Positions 44,706 through 56,810 of a DNA stretch of 64,000 bases are shown in pieces. The DNA is taken from the NCBI GenBank assembly GCA_028571685.1, contig CM053142.1, forward strand, positions 128,146,796-128,210,795, written 5' to 3'. The position numbers and the translations under genes are program-made. A model generated the notes under the pieces. The model was not told the origin of the DNA. It was given only the letters and a program-made list of their open reading frames with translations, and searched no databases. The stretch is from Heterohyrax brucei. Lineage: Eukaryota; Chordata; Mammalia; Hyracoidea; Procaviidae. Positions within the stretch are counted from its first letter, which is position 1; the number at the start of each line of letters is the position of its first letter.

Positions 44706-45159
44706 AACAATTTCTATGGACAGAGCAATCCAAACAAAGCTCAATGTTTGTGCAGTTATTTGAATATTTTAGTGTAATTTGACATTATTATTCTATTAAA
44801 ATGGTGAAAATAGAAAAAGGAAGGTGTAAGGATTACTAAAAGTATCACAAACTTCTACTAACGCTACCCAGACAAAGATGAAAATGACTAGACACGGTGA
44901 AAATGACAAATCTTTGACCTCAGACAGATCTTCACTGGAACAGGTTGCCTACATACATACTCAGCTGTAAAGAAAAGTAAAACTATAGAATATGTGTGAG
45001 GTGCTAGAACTTCAATCATTCAAATACTGTGTATGAAAAGCAAAAGACATCTGTGAATTTTACAACATTGAAGCATGATTTGGCAACAGGATCTCCTGCG
45101 TCCTTTGTATGGTAAACTCGTTGCTTTGCTATCTTCCAATCAATCTGCAAGCATGCTTT

Positions 45160-45330
45160 TAGGATCAAAAGTACACAAAGTGCCCATTTCCTCATTTTTA
45201 AATATGAGAAATCTAAAAAGCAGAGAAGTTGAACAATTTCCCCAAAGTCATGTTAATAAGTAATGGAACTAGGATTCAGTCCAAGATTTGCAGCAGCCTA
45301 AAGCTTTGTCCTTCTCACTGTACCTCACAG
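45160..45330 (-). repeat. MIR SINE fossil
   Basis: Antisense MIR: AGAAGTTGAACAATTTCCCC, AAAGTCATGTTAATAAG, GGAACTAGGATTCAGTCCAA. Nothing identifiable flanks it from 44706 to 45160 or from 45330 to 45960. Confidence 0.75.
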
Positions 45331-45962
45331 CTTCTCATCTGCAAAATTTGGACATCTGCCTATCTTTGAAGAAGAAAATATATAAAGTGATCTTACAGTA
45401 CCCACTTTGAGCACTTTGATTACTTGATAAATTTATTCCTTCTAACCTTGTGAATGCAGGAGCCCTGTGAAAAATGTCCCTTTGCTAACCAGGCGAATGA
45501 ATGAACGCCCAGAGATCAAGGTTTGGTCTGCCATGCTGTGCTACCTCTACTAAATAACATTGTTACTATGAAGTGTTTCTGTCAATTTAATGTGGAAAAT
45601 AAAGTTACAAACATTAGGAGTACACTATAGCTTCATGCTATGGACAGAGATCTTGGCTTCTCTCCCAGCATTCTGCCCCACAAGCTGGCCAAGTCTCAGG
45701 AGGAAAGAATTCTTCCCATCAGTGCATAGCAGCCTGTCTGCTTAACTCAGACTCCCACAGACAGGTGGTGATGAAGACAAAAGATTTCCAAAGAGACAAC
45801 TGGCAAGCAAAAGCTTATGGACACACAGTGGCAATGGGTTGTTTTTGTGTTCCTAAGCTTCTGCAGTGTTTTGAGAGGCCACTTTTACAAAAAATAGGTT
45901 TCACAGTCTTGTGGACCCAATAAATATATGTGTGTGGTAGGTAGCTAGACTTCTGCTTGTGA

Positions 45963-47280
45963 GTGATGTTGTCCCTAGGTGCCACAGAGTCAGTTCTGAC
46001 TCATAGTGACCTATGTACCACAGAATGAAATGATTCCTGATCCTGCGCCACGCCCACAGTCCTTATGCTGGAGCCCATCATTGCAGCCACCGTGTTAATC
46101 CATCTTGTAGAAGGTCTTCCTCTCTTTCACGGACCCTCTGCTAAGCACGATGTCCTTCTCCAGAGACTGCTCCCTGCTGATAATGTGTCCGAAGTATGTG
46201 AGACCTAATCTCACCACCCTTGCTTCTAAGAAGCACTCTGGCTGTGCTTCGTCCCAGACAGATACGTTCATTCTTCTGACAGTCCATGGTGCACTCATTG
46301 CCCTTTACCAAGAACGTAATTCAAAGGCATCCGTTCTTCTTTGGTTGTCCTTACACAGTGTTCAGCTTACACGTGCACATGAGGTGACTGAAAACACCAT
46401 GACTTGGATCAAGTGCATTTTAATCCTTAAAATGACATCTTCGATGGCACTTGGCTTGGCTTGCTTTTCAAACTCTGAAGAGGTCTTTTTTGGCACATTT
46501 GCCTAATGCAATATGTCGTTTGATTTTTTGGCTGCTGCTTCCCTGGGCATTGATTGTGGATCCAAGTAAAATGAAATCCCTGACAACTTCGGTCTTTTCT
46601 CTGTTTATCGTAATGTTGCTTATTGGTTCAGTTGTGAGGATATTTGTTTTATGTTGAGGCACAATCCAGACTGAAAGCTGTGTTCTTTGATCTTTATCAG
46701 CAGGTGCTTCAAGTCCTCTTCACTTGCAGCAAGCAAGGTTTTAGAATCTGATTATTACAGGTTATAGTGAGTTTTTCTGTAATCTGACCCCACATTCTTC
46801 TTCATATAGTCCAAATTCTCAGATTTCTTTTTCTCCACCTGCATATTGAATTAGTATGGTGAAAGAATACAACCCTGACACACACCTTCTCAGGTTTAAA
46901 AATACACAGCATCCTCTTGTTTTGTTCAAATGATTGCCTCTTGGTCTGTGTACAGGTTCCATGTGAGCACAATGAAGTGTTCTGGAATTCCCATTCTTCT
47001 CACTGTTATTCATAATTTCTTATGTTCCACACAGTCAAATGCCTTTGCATAGTCAATAAAACCCAGATAAACATCTTCCTGGTATTCTTTGCTTTCAGAC
47101 AAGACCCATCTGATATCAGCAATGATATACATCATTCGTCATCCTTGCCTGAATGTGGCCTGAATTTCTAGCAGTTTCCTGTCAGTGTACTGCTACAACC
47201 ATATTTTGGATTGTCTTCAGCAATATCAGTGATACCAAATTTATGTCCTGCAAAAATAATAAGTGATACCGTTAGAAAAA
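45963..47280 (-). mobile_element. RTE LINE, minus strand, 5'-truncated
   Basis: Starts on the left with the 3' terminus read backwards (TAGGTGCCACAGAGTCAGTT) and covers about 1.3 kb. Reading right to left, it holds an RTE reverse transcriptase: near 47070-46990 the motif A region (TTTATTGACTATGCAAAGGC reversed), near 46980 NSRTLHCAH, and near 46640-46560 ILTTEPISNITINREKTEVV followed by FILLGSTINAQGS. The same protein text appears in the copy at 49505. Multiple shifts. Frames at 46298-46095, 46662-46468 and 47013-46819 are its pieces. Confidence 0.9.
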
Positions 47281-48085
47281 ACAAGCTTTCATCAAGTTAC
47301 TAGGGTCATGCACTTCTGTACCCATACCACTTCCATGGCTCTGCCTCTGCCAAGATACTTGCTTGATGGGTGTTCCCTGTGAGGGTTCCCTTGTCCTCCC
47401 ATCTACAATACTGCTCTATGGCCTTCACGGGCAGAAGCCCACACTTGGAGAAACTATTAGTCAGGTGCCTGGAGAGCTGATCAGAAGCTAAGGCCATAAA
47501 AACGGTTACCAGCACAAGTACCGAAAGCAAGTCTCCTGGCTCGTGCACTTCTCTGCAAGCTCTCAGCCCTCTCTGTTCACATTCCTGCCTGGGAATGTGA
47601 GACACGATAATGGGTTGAGCGTAGGAGGAAGGGAGTTTTCTGTGTGTCAACACAATGAGCAAAATCTTGTGGGTGAAGTCACTTCTGAAGAGAAATTCAT
47701 ACATACTGGGAAGCATGTTGGGGCTTGTAGGCTACCGAGAGTATGAACACTATCGGGAAGACGTATAACCAACAGGAGAGGTTATAATGTAGCTTAGTAC
47801 TTCTCCAACTTGAATGTGCATATGATGCACATAGTGATTGTGCTAAAATTTATGGTCCATCTCAGAAGGTCTGGGATGGAGTCTGAGATAATAACTTTTG
47901 AGATGACGCTTTAAGTAGCAAGGGTATTGAAAGTAAAAAAACAAAGTCCGATTTTAGAACATCTGAGCCATAAAAACTTGGGCTTTAATCTTTTTAACCA
48001 TGAAATGTAGACTAAGTATTCTCATGCAAGGTTACTATGAGCATGAGGTGACACAATGTCATTTACCTGGTGTATAAACTCTTTT
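47281..48085. other. Low-copy sequence with a MER5-like relic
   Basis: A 136-codon minus frame (47716-47306) has no recognisable motif. At about 47796-47935, CTCCAACTTGAATGTGCATA, GAAGGTCTGGGATGGAGTCT and AACTTTTGAGATGACGCT fit a decayed MER5-type hAT element. Confidence 0.5.
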
Positions 48086-48503
48086 TGTGTGTCACTGAGT
48101 CAGTTCTGATTAATGGCAACTCTAAAAGACAGAGTAGATCTGCCCGATAGGGTTTCCTAGGCTGTAAGCGTTATAAGAAGGAGATCTGTTTTCACGGTGG
48201 GTACGTACTCATTTGCTAACTGAAAGGCTGAGCATTCAAAGTCACCTACCACTCCTTGGAGAAGGGATGTGGCAGTCTACTCCCGTAAAGACTTAGCCTC
48301 GGAAACCCTATGGGGCAGTTCTACTCTGTCCTGTAGAGTAACCATGAGTTAGAATCAACTCAGTGGCAATGGACTTTTTGTTTTTTAACCTTTACAAGGG
48401 CAGATTGCCAAGTCTTTTCTCCCATAAAGCAGCTGGTGGGTTCAAACTACCAACCTTTAGGTTAGCAGTGAAGTACTTAACCACTGAGCCACCAGTGCTC
48501 CTC
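48086..48503 (-). repeat. AfroSINE, minus, split by a second AfroSINE
   Basis: Outer copy: 3' part at 48086-48194 (GTCACTGAGTCAGTTCTGAT), then its head-side part at 48391-48503 (AAAGCAGCTGGTGGGTTCAA, ACCACTGAGCCACCAGTGCT). The two halves are separated by an opposite-strand AfroSINE. Confidence 0.92.
48195..48390 (+). repeat. AfroSINE nested in opposite-strand AfroSINE
   Basis: Full-length plus copy, ending CTCAGTGGCAATGGACTTTT with a short T/A-rich tail. Confidence 0.92.
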
Positions 48504-49411
48504 TGGCATACACTAAGTACTCCAGATATTGACTACCATCAATGCTGTAGTTTTACTGCTATGACTGCTGAGGCAGCTTCCATAAAATGACACTGTTTGT
48601 TAATATGTTTTTTTAATGGTGACCAAAGTGTGCAGGATGAGGTGAAGTGTGTGAGGAAGAGGGGAGTGGGCAAGAAGGAAACCAGGGGCTGTGGGGGGAG
48701 AACTCTTATCTGTACTTTCATTCACGCTCAGATAGAAACTTGCTCGGTGACATATGCATCCCTGTGAAATTACATTACAAGTGGTATTTCCTGGAGAAGA
48801 TGAGGAACACGTTGTGTGGTTTTCTCTTTTATTCCAAAAATAAAAGCACTGAAATAAGACTGTAACTACCCAAACACCACATTGCTTTAGCCCTCATACT
48901 TGGGATTATCACAGACCAGTTCCACCACAGGAATAACATATGCTTATCAACTGAATAAAGGAAAGTTAATTAAGTTATTTTGATGCATTCCCAGAGTGCT
49001 CCAGTTCCTAAGCCTTTCTCCAGTTCCTTGATACGTAGACAGCATGAGCTTATCTGTGAAGATGACAGATGAAAATGAACTCCAATTTATCAAGTATTTG
49101 CTGAGTGCATGCCAGGCCATGTACTGCAGATATAAAGGTAAGACATGGTTCTTCTCCCATGAAGAGTTCTAGTCTAGTTGGATCTGTTTCTGTTGATTAA
49201 TTCTTTTGATGCAACTCACATTTTCACACTTTTTATCGTGACTAGATGTCTTACTGAATATGAGATATTGTGATTCAATTTTGTTGGATTCTGAATTTTA
49301 TTCTCTTCCTCTAAAAAGGAATGGTTTCAGTGACAGATCAGTTTTACTCATGTGAGCCTGGTTTTCAAGTTTTGTTCTATCACCAGTCCAGAGTGGCTTT
49401 ACTCTAGGGCT
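48504..49411. other. Low-copy sequence; possible L2/MIR trace
   Basis: No gene. Around 49083-49180, TTGCTGAGTGCATGCCAGGC, GATATAAAGGTAAGACATGG resembles an L2 3' end read on the minus strand. Confidence 0.45.
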
Positions 49412-49455
49412 AATTGAACTCCATGCAACAGCAGTGGGTTTGGTTTGGGGGTTTG
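49412..49455 (+). repeat. AfroSINE 3'-end fragment
   Basis: About 40 bases ending CAACAGCAGTGGGTTTGGTT. Confidence 0.65.
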
Positions 49456-49504
49456 TACTATCCTTCTGAGGCATGATGCTTTTCAGGACTTTGTTTATTT
49501 TGAG

Positions 49505-50213
49505 GTGTCTACACTCATCCCTAATATAAAGAAAACAAAAATCCTCACAACTCAACCAATAAGCAACATCATAAAAAACAGAGAAACTACTGAAGTTGTC
49601 AAGAATTTCATTTTACTTGGATCCACAGTCAACACTCATGGAAAGAGCAGTCAAAAAGTCAAACAACATATTGCATTGAACAAATCTATTTCAAAAGACC
49701 TCTTTAAAGTGTTAAAATAAATAGATAATTGGATAGAGAGACAGAAAGATAGATGAGATATTACTTTGATGACTAAGGTGTGTCTGACCCAAGCCATGGT
49801 GTTTACAATTGCCTCATGTGTATGTAAAAGCTGGACAATAGAGAAGGAAGATGAAAGAATAATGGATGATTTTGAATTGTAGTGTTGATAAAGAATATTG
49901 AATATACCACCAACTTCCAGAAGAATGAACTAACTCATACTGGAAGAAGTCCAGCCAGAACTATCCTTAAAAGTGAAGACAGCATGGTGTACTTTGGACA
50001 ATTTCTCAAGGGAAACTGATGCTCGGTGAAATAGAGGGTTAGAGAAAAAGATGAAGGCCCTCAGTGATACAGACAGACACAGTGGCCGCAACGACAGGAT
50101 CAAGCATACCTACTGTTGTGAGGATGCCACAGGATGAGGCAGTGAACATTTTATTCTGTAGCACATAAGATTCCTATGAACTGAAGTGAACTCAAGGGCA
50201 CCTAACAACAACA
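49505..50213 (+). mobile_element. RTE LINE 3' end, plus strand
   Basis: About 0.7 kb. The open frame 49445-49720 gives NIKKTKILTTQPISNIIKNR, then VVKNFILLGSTVNTHGKSSQ and KVKQHIALNKSISKDLFKVL, the RT-downstream region of RTE. It then shifts and runs to the tail (GAACTGAAGTGAACTCAAGG, CACCTAACAACAACAG). A 30-base GATA-rich stretch at 49722-49756 interrupts it. Confidence 0.92.
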
Positions 50214-50880
50214 GCCTTCAATCCAGTGGTAACACAAAATCTTCTCAGCCTTGTGTGAGCTCCAGGTATTGTTCAACCTAGTGCTTTGTGGTGGTTCTTT
50301 CCCTGCCCTTGGTAGCTTCTTCACATACACGTGCAGATCAATTATACTCAACCAAAGACTTGGGGACATTCCCGTTCCACTTAACTCCCTCCTTCTTGAT
50401 GATCTGTCCTGCAAATTTAGCCTCCTTGGTTGCCCCAGAAGTAGATCCTTGTGTCTCAACGCGGCAAGACCACAGAGCTCTCTTTTGGCTTCCCTGTCTT
50501 GAGTAAGACTTGAAAACTGCCTCTAGGTATTATGCTATAGCAATTACTGGGCTTTCTTCATTTGTTCTCTTGCAGAGCTCAAAATCTTCTTGTCCCATGT
50601 CCAGTATTTTGTCTGATTACGAATTGTTTACAGTGATAGGCAATTGTTGCAGCAATTAATCATTGGCTGAAGCAGAAGTTAGAATAGCAAGTTAGCAAAG
50701 GAAGGCATGCAGGTCATTTCAAGCAGGCACCAAGTAACACAGAGGAGAAATAGCTGCCCCCTGAAACTAATGGCAGAAGGGGATCCATAAGATATGAGAC
50801 CAGGGATAAGGTCCAGGACCAGACTTGGGGGCCTTGCCTGACATGTGGTTGAAAAGTAACAATGGAATAGGAGGAAAAGC
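50214..50880. other. Low-copy sequence, no gene seen
   Basis: Overlapping plus and minus open frames at 50202-50506 lack any recognisable motif. A bipartite CTCCTTGGTTGCCCCAGAAG segment is unremarkable. Confidence 0.4.
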
Positions 50881-51245
50881 TATGGACTCAGGTCTAGGAC
50901 ATCTGAGTTCAAATTCTAGTCCAGTCTTAGTTGTGTAAACTTGACCAATTTTTTTTGTACTTCAATTTTCTCATTTACTGAGGAGGCTGAGTGGCACCGG
51001 CAGTTTGTGATCAGCTACTAACCAAAGGTGGGTGGTGGCTCAAATGCATCCCGTGGCTCCATGGAAGAAATTCCTAGTGTGCTGTTTCTGGAAAACTTAG
51101 AGCCAAGAAGACATTCTGCAGCATGTCTACTCTGTAATTCTGAGTCAGGGGCCAACTGGACAGCAGCCAACAAAACAACCTGAACTGTTATTTTCTTTAC
51201 TTGATTTTCTCATTTGTAAAATAAGAGACCTTTACCAGTTTGTAG
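50881..51245 (+). repeat. MIR SINE fossil, split by AfroSINE
   Basis: Sense MIR: ATCTGAGTTCAAATTCTAGT, TGTAAACTTGACCAATTT, then after the AfroSINE ATTTTCTCATTTGTAAAATA. The ATTTTCTCATTT block appears on both sides of the SINE and is its target duplication. Confidence 0.82.
50981..51178 (+). repeat. AfroSINE variant nested in MIR
   Basis: Plus copy, diverged: GGAGGCTGAGTGGCACCGGC to CCAACTGGACAGCAGCCAAC. Confidence 0.82.
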
Positions 51246-51246
51246 A

Positions 51247-51447
51247 GAAACCCCGGTGGTACAGTGGTTAAAGCACTTGGCTGCCAATTGAGGGGTCAAT
51301 GGTTCGATTCTGCCAGCCACTTCACAGGAGAAAGGTGTGACATTCTACTTCTATAAAGATTTACAGCCTTGGAAACAATATGGGGCACTTCCATTCTGTT
51401 CCACAGGGTTGCTACGAGTAACTCACTAGAGGGCAATAGGTGTTTTG
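51247..51447 (+). repeat. AfroSINE, long form
   Basis: Plus copy with the complete middle (CTTCTATAAAGATTTACAGC) and a good B-box-like GGTTCGATTCTG. TACCAGTT flanks it on both sides. Confidence 0.95.
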
Positions 51448-51751
51448 TACCAGTTAGTATCTAAAAGGATCTTTCAGGACAAATATTACGAAAGTGAGTT
51501 CAGCTCAAGAACATTTCAGGCTGGGATCTTCAGAGAAAATAAATTATCAATGAATAGTATTTATTGGTCACTACTACCTGCCCAGATTTGTGTTAAGAGC
51601 TTTAAATACCACATTTCTGATTCATAGAACAACCCTCATTTCACAAATTAAAAAATGGATTGATAACTAGTACAAGATTTAAATCTAAAAATAGAGACAG
51701 AATCTGATCCCTCATCGGGGTGACTACGTTTTGCGGCATCTGTCCTGGAAC

Positions 51752-52052
51752 TATGTAGCACTGGTGGTTCAGTGATAGATTCTCTTCCTCCGTACAGGTT
51801 AGGTGCCTGGCCAATGGACCTCGTGTACAGCCTCCACCTGTCGATGGAGGCTTGAGGGTTGCCACGATTCTCAATATGTTTCCAAAGCACCTCCAAGCTA
51901 ACACCGGAACAAAAGGCCTGGAAATTCTACTTTTGAAAATCAGCCAATGAAAAACACTAAGGATCACAACAGTCCAATCCGTGGTGCAGGACCAGGCAGT
52001 GTTTCATCCCACACCGTTGTGTACGGGATCACAGTGAGTTGCAGGCTGCCCT
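51752..52052 (+). repeat. tRNA-Gly-headed SINE with RTE-like tail
   Basis: Intact order: head GCACTGGTGGTTCAGTGATA with a tRNA A-box, body with TTTCCAAAGCACCTCCAAGC and GAAAATCAGCCAATGAAAAA, then the tail GGTGCAGGACCAGGCAGTGT, TGTACGGGATCACAGTGAG. The tail aligns with the RTE 3' ends at 20225 and 10735. Same element as at 27232. Confidence 0.85.
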
Positions 52053-52504
52053 GCAGGCAGCTAGTGACCATCCTAGGACTAGACGTCAGTATGTCTTCAA
52101 AGCTCTTCAGGTGATTAAAATGTTGATCCAGGGTCAAGAGCTACCCAGCAGATAGACAGCTTGAGAGCAGGTTTCCTTGTGCCCCTTCATAATCATGAGG
52201 AATACCTTCCAAAATTCTACTCCTGCATTGCATTAATTCAGGCATGCTGTGATTTTACATATACGACACCCCAGCTCCTAAAACAGGGGAGTGTGAAGCG
52301 AAACTGTAACTGTCTAGGAGGGTTTGCAGTCACAAGTTGCCTCCTCAAGGAGTTGCTTAGCTCAATGGCCAGTTGTATCATGCAGTTTCTTTGTGTTTTG
52401 TGCAACACAGCTTGACTGAGAATATGTTATCTTTATTAATTTTTGCAATAAAGAAGTCTGTAATTTACGCAGACTCAATTTAATTTTTGCAATTGCAAAC
52501 AGCT

Positions 52505-52705
52505 GAAACCTCCCTGAGGACCAGTTAGTCCCGAAGTACTCCCTTACTAATGGAAAGGGCAGCAGTTCAAACTTACCCAGAGGCACCTTAGAACTAAGTC
52601 CTGGCAATCTGCTTCCCAAAGGCCACAGCCTTGGAAGTCCTAGGGGGCATTTCTACTCCATATACATGGTGTCACTAAAAGTTAGAAAGGACTTTCTAGC
52701 AACTG
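52505..52705 (+). repeat. AfroSINE, diverged variant
   Basis: Plus copy: ACTAATGGAAAGGGCAGCAG, AGGCACCTTAGAACTAAGTC, then ACCACAGCCTTGGA-type middle and a weak 3' end. Confidence 0.75.
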
Positions 52706-52707
52706 CC

Positions 52708-52905
52708 AGCTACAGGGACCAGGTATTGTGCTCAGTGTGTCATGTGTATTATCTCAGTGAATGCCCACCACAGCCTCATGAGGTAGGCACAATTATGACC
52801 CCTGTTTGACAAGAAACTGAGCCACAGGCAAGATACATAAGCTGCCCCAAATTCTACAAACAGTAATCCAGAGATGAGCTGAGGTGGAGCCAGAGCTGCA
52901 GGTAT
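52708..52905 (-). repeat. MIR SINE fossil
   Basis: Antisense MIR: GTATTATCTCAGTGAATGCC, CTCATGAGGTAGGCACAATT, GAAACTGAGCCACAGGCAAG. Confidence 0.9.
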
Positions 52906-54332
52906 GTGCTGTGTGGCCTTCTTCTTCTAGTAGTTGCTGACAGGAGGGAAAAGATGTCTCTTTTTTGTGTTTCAATTTTAAATCATAAAACAAGAACTGT
53001 CAACTGGGTTGTTCTCTCGTCCTTTCACAAGGCGGACTAGAGCAGAAAAGGAAACTCTTGATTCCGTGAGACAGAATTCTTATATTTTTATGGTCTATTG
53101 TAGGTGAAACCTCATTTCTGGCACACGGGTCATTGCTCAAAAGCAATGCATGCCTTTATCTTTTTGATCTGTGTGTGGTCTCAGAAATGTACGTGTGTTA
53201 CGGGCCATGCCACAGATTGGGTGCTCCCCTCCCTGGCAGAGATTTTACTACACAGACCACATTAACATGAAAAAGCTGGAACAAAGAGAAACTTTGACTA
53301 GCAGCATTATTTTCACTGCTAAATGGCCTACGTGATATATCACTGACTGATAAGAAAAACAATTTTAAAACATTTTCTTTCAGTATGGGAATCACCAACA
53401 TCTAAAGCAGAGATGAGTACTAAAAAGATCCAGGGAGGTAAGAAGCCGATGAACCCAAGAGTGTCATATGTAGGTCTCTGATATGAAACAAAACGTTTTA
53501 TAGAAGCCACTTTGCCATAGACCAGTCTTGATTATGCGGTAGATAGCAGCCTTTGGTGGGCTTCTCGAAGAAAAAAAAAAGACATTTTTTTCCACCACCA
53601 TGGGAAGTGATTTTTCACATTTCTAGAAGAAAATGTTAAGGGAAGAAGTGGCTTGTCAATCAGAAAAGGTTTTCTAGGAGCCTCTAATCATAGACTTTCT
53701 TGCCGGTAAAGTTGGCAGTGAAAATAACGGGCATGAGAAAAATGCATAGATGACGTTTGTTTCATTGATGTATTAGCTCAATTTCCTTCAAGCAAATGAA
53801 CGAAATCCTGTGATCCAACCCACTACAAAGTATTAAAGTGAATGTAAATGTCCTTCCACACATCCCACAGCCCCAAGAGGAGCAGCCGACAAAAAAAGGA
53901 GAAAGGGAAACCCAACTCAACATAATGACAGTTTGGGTATCAGCACCAGATTTATAGCGGATCAGTTTTACAACTGTATCTTTTTTTCTTCATTTAAGCC
54001 AGAACTGACTGGACGGCACACCACAACAACAGAATATTTATTCTGCCCTTGACTATCATAGGGTGTTCAATGTCAGAATGATTGTAGAAAAACTTTCTTC
54101 ATTGGATGGGAATTTGGACAAAATGATTCTAGGTGTTGGTTGCACCTGTTGAATTTGCAGATAAACAAGTCCATTCAAAGACCAGGAAGGTCTACACCTG
54201 AGTGACAGGCACAGAAACAGTTCAGCAAGTCTTCCCTGTAGCAACTGGAGACAAAGGGGCATCGTCTGACATAAAAATACTGTGCAATGCTTGGGTGTTC
54301 TCACTGAGCAATCACTAGTGGAGGATGGGTAG
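52906..54332. other. Low-copy sequence; short RTE/SINE tail
   Basis: No gene. Bases 53994-54032 hold an isolated RTE- or SINE-type tail (GAACTGACTGGACGGCACAC, CACAACAACAG). Confidence 0.45.
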
Positions 54333-54530
54333 GTCCAAGCCAGTTGCCATTCAACTCTACCTCACGGTGGCCTCCGTGTACATGAGGGTAAAACTAAGCT
54401 TCACAGATTCTCCATAGCTGGTTTTTCAGAAGTAGATTTGCAAGGTCTTTCTTCCAAGACATCTTGGAATAGACTTGAACCTTCAACCTTTCAGCTAGCA
54501 ACCAAGCATTTAATGTATCACAAGGGGACT
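54333..54530 (-). repeat. AfroSINE, long-middle variant
   Basis: Minus copy: CAAGCCAGTTGCCATTCAAC, TTTTTCAGAAGTAGATTTGC, AACCTTTCAGCTAGCAACC. Confidence 0.85.
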
Positions 54531-54944
54531 CTGGCAGGCCACAATAAGGCCTGAATACCCCCTGGAGACAGTTCTGCAGGTTCTTGGTGCTTTCTGTGGT
54601 CCACAAGCAAAGGCTAAGTTCCTGGATTCCAGCGAGGCATCAATTCTTTGGGCAAAGTTGCCCGAAAGTTTGGGTTTTCCACCCAGCATGCGGGAAGTGT
54701 CTGCCAGGTCAATAGTCCACACAGGCAAAACGATGTCTGCCTGCAACATAACCACACGAGGCTTTCAGAACCGGAGACGTCCCAGTGACTGGGGCCGCCT
54801 CTGCCTACCCCATCATTTGAACAGCCAAATTCCTGTAGAGTTGTATCTCAGCTCCTTGTGGACATTCAGAGAGCACCTGATCTCAGGCAGGGCCCAGTCA
54901 ATGCAGATTTCTCAGATTGAAAAATTAAAGCCCTCTGGCTACAT

Positions 54945-55107
54945 TTACGTGTGCACGCAGCTGCTAACCAAAGGCACCAGAGGTGACTCGAAAGAAAATC
55001 CTGGTGATCTACTTCTGAAAACTCAGCCATTGGAGACTCTATAGACTCCAAATCTACTCTCACACACACAGGGTCACCATGAGTCACAGTCGATGACCGC
55101 TGACAGA
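54945..55107 (+). repeat. AfroSINE, long-middle variant
   Basis: Plus copy: GCAGCTGCTAACCAAAGGCA, AAATCCTGGTGATCTACTTC, GGTCACCATGAGTCACAGTC. Bases 54531-54944 between it and the previous SINE hold no recognisable feature. Confidence 0.88.
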
Positions 55108-55329
55108 CATGTGAATAATTTTTTCAGTCTTCAGTTTAAAAAAGTAGTAAACTTATTGCTAAATAATATAAAATTAATAACTGCCTAATTCCTCTAAATT
55201 GGTAATGAGAACTTTACAAGCTGCACTTGGCTTTTGGACCCTCCGGATCCTACTTGAAATCTGGTTAAGACATGTAGAGAGAGCCTTGGACTCTGCTGCC
55301 ACCAGCGCGTGGCTTTCAATTAAAGTCCT

Positions 55330-55537
55330 GGTGTTGTTGTTGGGGGCCATCGAGTTGATCACAACTCATAGTGACCCCATGCGACACAGCAAAACTTCCC
55401 CATAGTATTTTGTTGGCCATAACCTTCATGGGAGCAGATTGCTGACTCCTTCGGCCCCTGAGCCACTGGCTGGGTTCATACCAGCAACTTTGATTTAGCG
55501 GCTGAGAGCTTAACGATTTGTACCACCAGGGCTCCTT
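55330..55537 (-). repeat. AfroSINE variant
   Basis: Minus copy: GGGGGCCATCGAGTTGATCA, TTGGCCATAACCTTCATGGG, TACCACCAGGGCTCC. Confidence 0.9.
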
Positions 55538-56211
55538 TCACTGCAGTCCTAAGAGGATGCAACTCATTCTCCGTTCCTGCGCAGACAACACTGCAGGGCA
55601 GCAAGGAAAGCAGTATGTGTCCAAGCTGCTGATGAGAGCTTTCCTGCGCATTTCATCAAAACTTAAGCCAAGTCCGAAGGGTTATGTCAAGGAAATCCCA
55701 TCAGACAACCCTTTCAACATCCAAACACCCATGCCTTTAACACAGTGAACAGAACTGATGATTTTTACCCCCGAAGCTATTTGTTCTAAGTTCATAAGGA
55801 ACGCCAGAAAACCCATATTTCTTTTCTTTTCAAGAAATGGGGATGCAAAGGACAGGCGAGGCTGCAAGGAGGATCCACCGCTGGCAGACAGCATTAATGA
55901 GGCGGTGCAAAAGTAAGCACGAGCTGTTGTGCTTCTCTTATTTTTGGCTCTCAGTGGCAGCAATTGGAAATAATAAAAATAAATACAGTTGTCGTTGGTG
56001 AGAGAGAGTCAGGAGTGGAGTGTGGAAGGGATTCTTTTTCTGATGCTTTTCAATTGCTGAGTAGCTAGCAACTGCTTTAGAATGCTGCTTCTGCTTTTCC
56101 AGGCCTTTGCTAGGCAGGCAGTACATTGAGACAGTTAAGGGGAAAAGTTGTTGCCCTCAGAGAGACATTGGTTCTGCCACCGTACTGTTCATAGTTGTAC
56201 TTACAACCTTA
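55538..56211. other. Low-copy sequence, no gene seen
   Basis: Short open frames on both strands without recognisable motifs. Confidence 0.4.
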
Positions 56212-56372
56212 AAAAAAATCAACCTGTTGCCATGGAATCAATTTCAACTCATAGCAACCTTATAAGACAGAGTAGAGCTGCCTACGGAGTTTCCAGCGAA
56301 TGCCTGGTGGATTTGAAATGCTGACCTTTCAGTTAGCAGACAGCACTGAATCACTGGGCCACAGGGGTTTCC
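56212..56372 (-). repeat. AfroSINE
   Basis: Full-length minus copy (ACCTGTTGCCATGGAATCAA to GCCACAGGGGTTTCC). Confidence 0.95.
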
Positions 56373-56399
56373 ACTTATGACCTCAGCCAGTAATAAAAT

Positions 56400-56810
56400 T
56401 AAGTAATATTTATTGAGTACCTACTATGTGCTGGGTTCTCTTCCCAGTGCTATTTATGCCCACGAATTGAACCACCACAGTGATGGTAGGTGCTGTCTTC
56501 CCACCATTTTATAGATGAGGGAGGCCTTGGGTGGTACAAACTGCCTCGCCGCTGGTTGAAAGGTTAGAGGTTCGCATCCACCAAAAGGTATCCCAGAAGA
56601 AAGGCTTGGCCATCTATTTCCGTCATTCAAGACCCAATAGAGCACAGTCCTACACTGAGAGACACGTTGTTGTCTAGTCTCAGAATCAACTCAGTGCCAA
56701 CTGGCTTTTATAGATGAGACACTTCCTCAGTGTCACGCCAGCTCATAAGTGGGCGTCCCAGGATTCAAATCCAGACAACCTGGCTCTAAAACATAGGCTC
56801 TTTCTCTCTC
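56400..56810 (-). repeat. MIR SINE fossil, split by AfroSINE
   Basis: Antisense MIR: TTTATTGAGTACCTACTATG, then TTTTATAGATGAG, the AfroSINE, and again TTTTATAGATGAG, ACACTTCCTCAGTGTCACGC and GGATTCAAATCCAGACAACC. Confidence 0.93.
56520..56705 (+). repeat. AfroSINE with perfect 13-bp target duplication in MIR
   Basis: Long-middle plus copy. TTTTATAGATGAG is exact at 56507-56519 and 56706-56718. Confidence 0.95.

Noticed and set aside
47306-47716. 136-residue minus-strand frame
   Set aside because: No motif or family resemblance and no supporting context.
51247-51320. tRNA gene at the head of an AfroSINE
   Set aside because: Good box-like motifs, but it is the standard AfroSINE head, followed by the usual body and tail.
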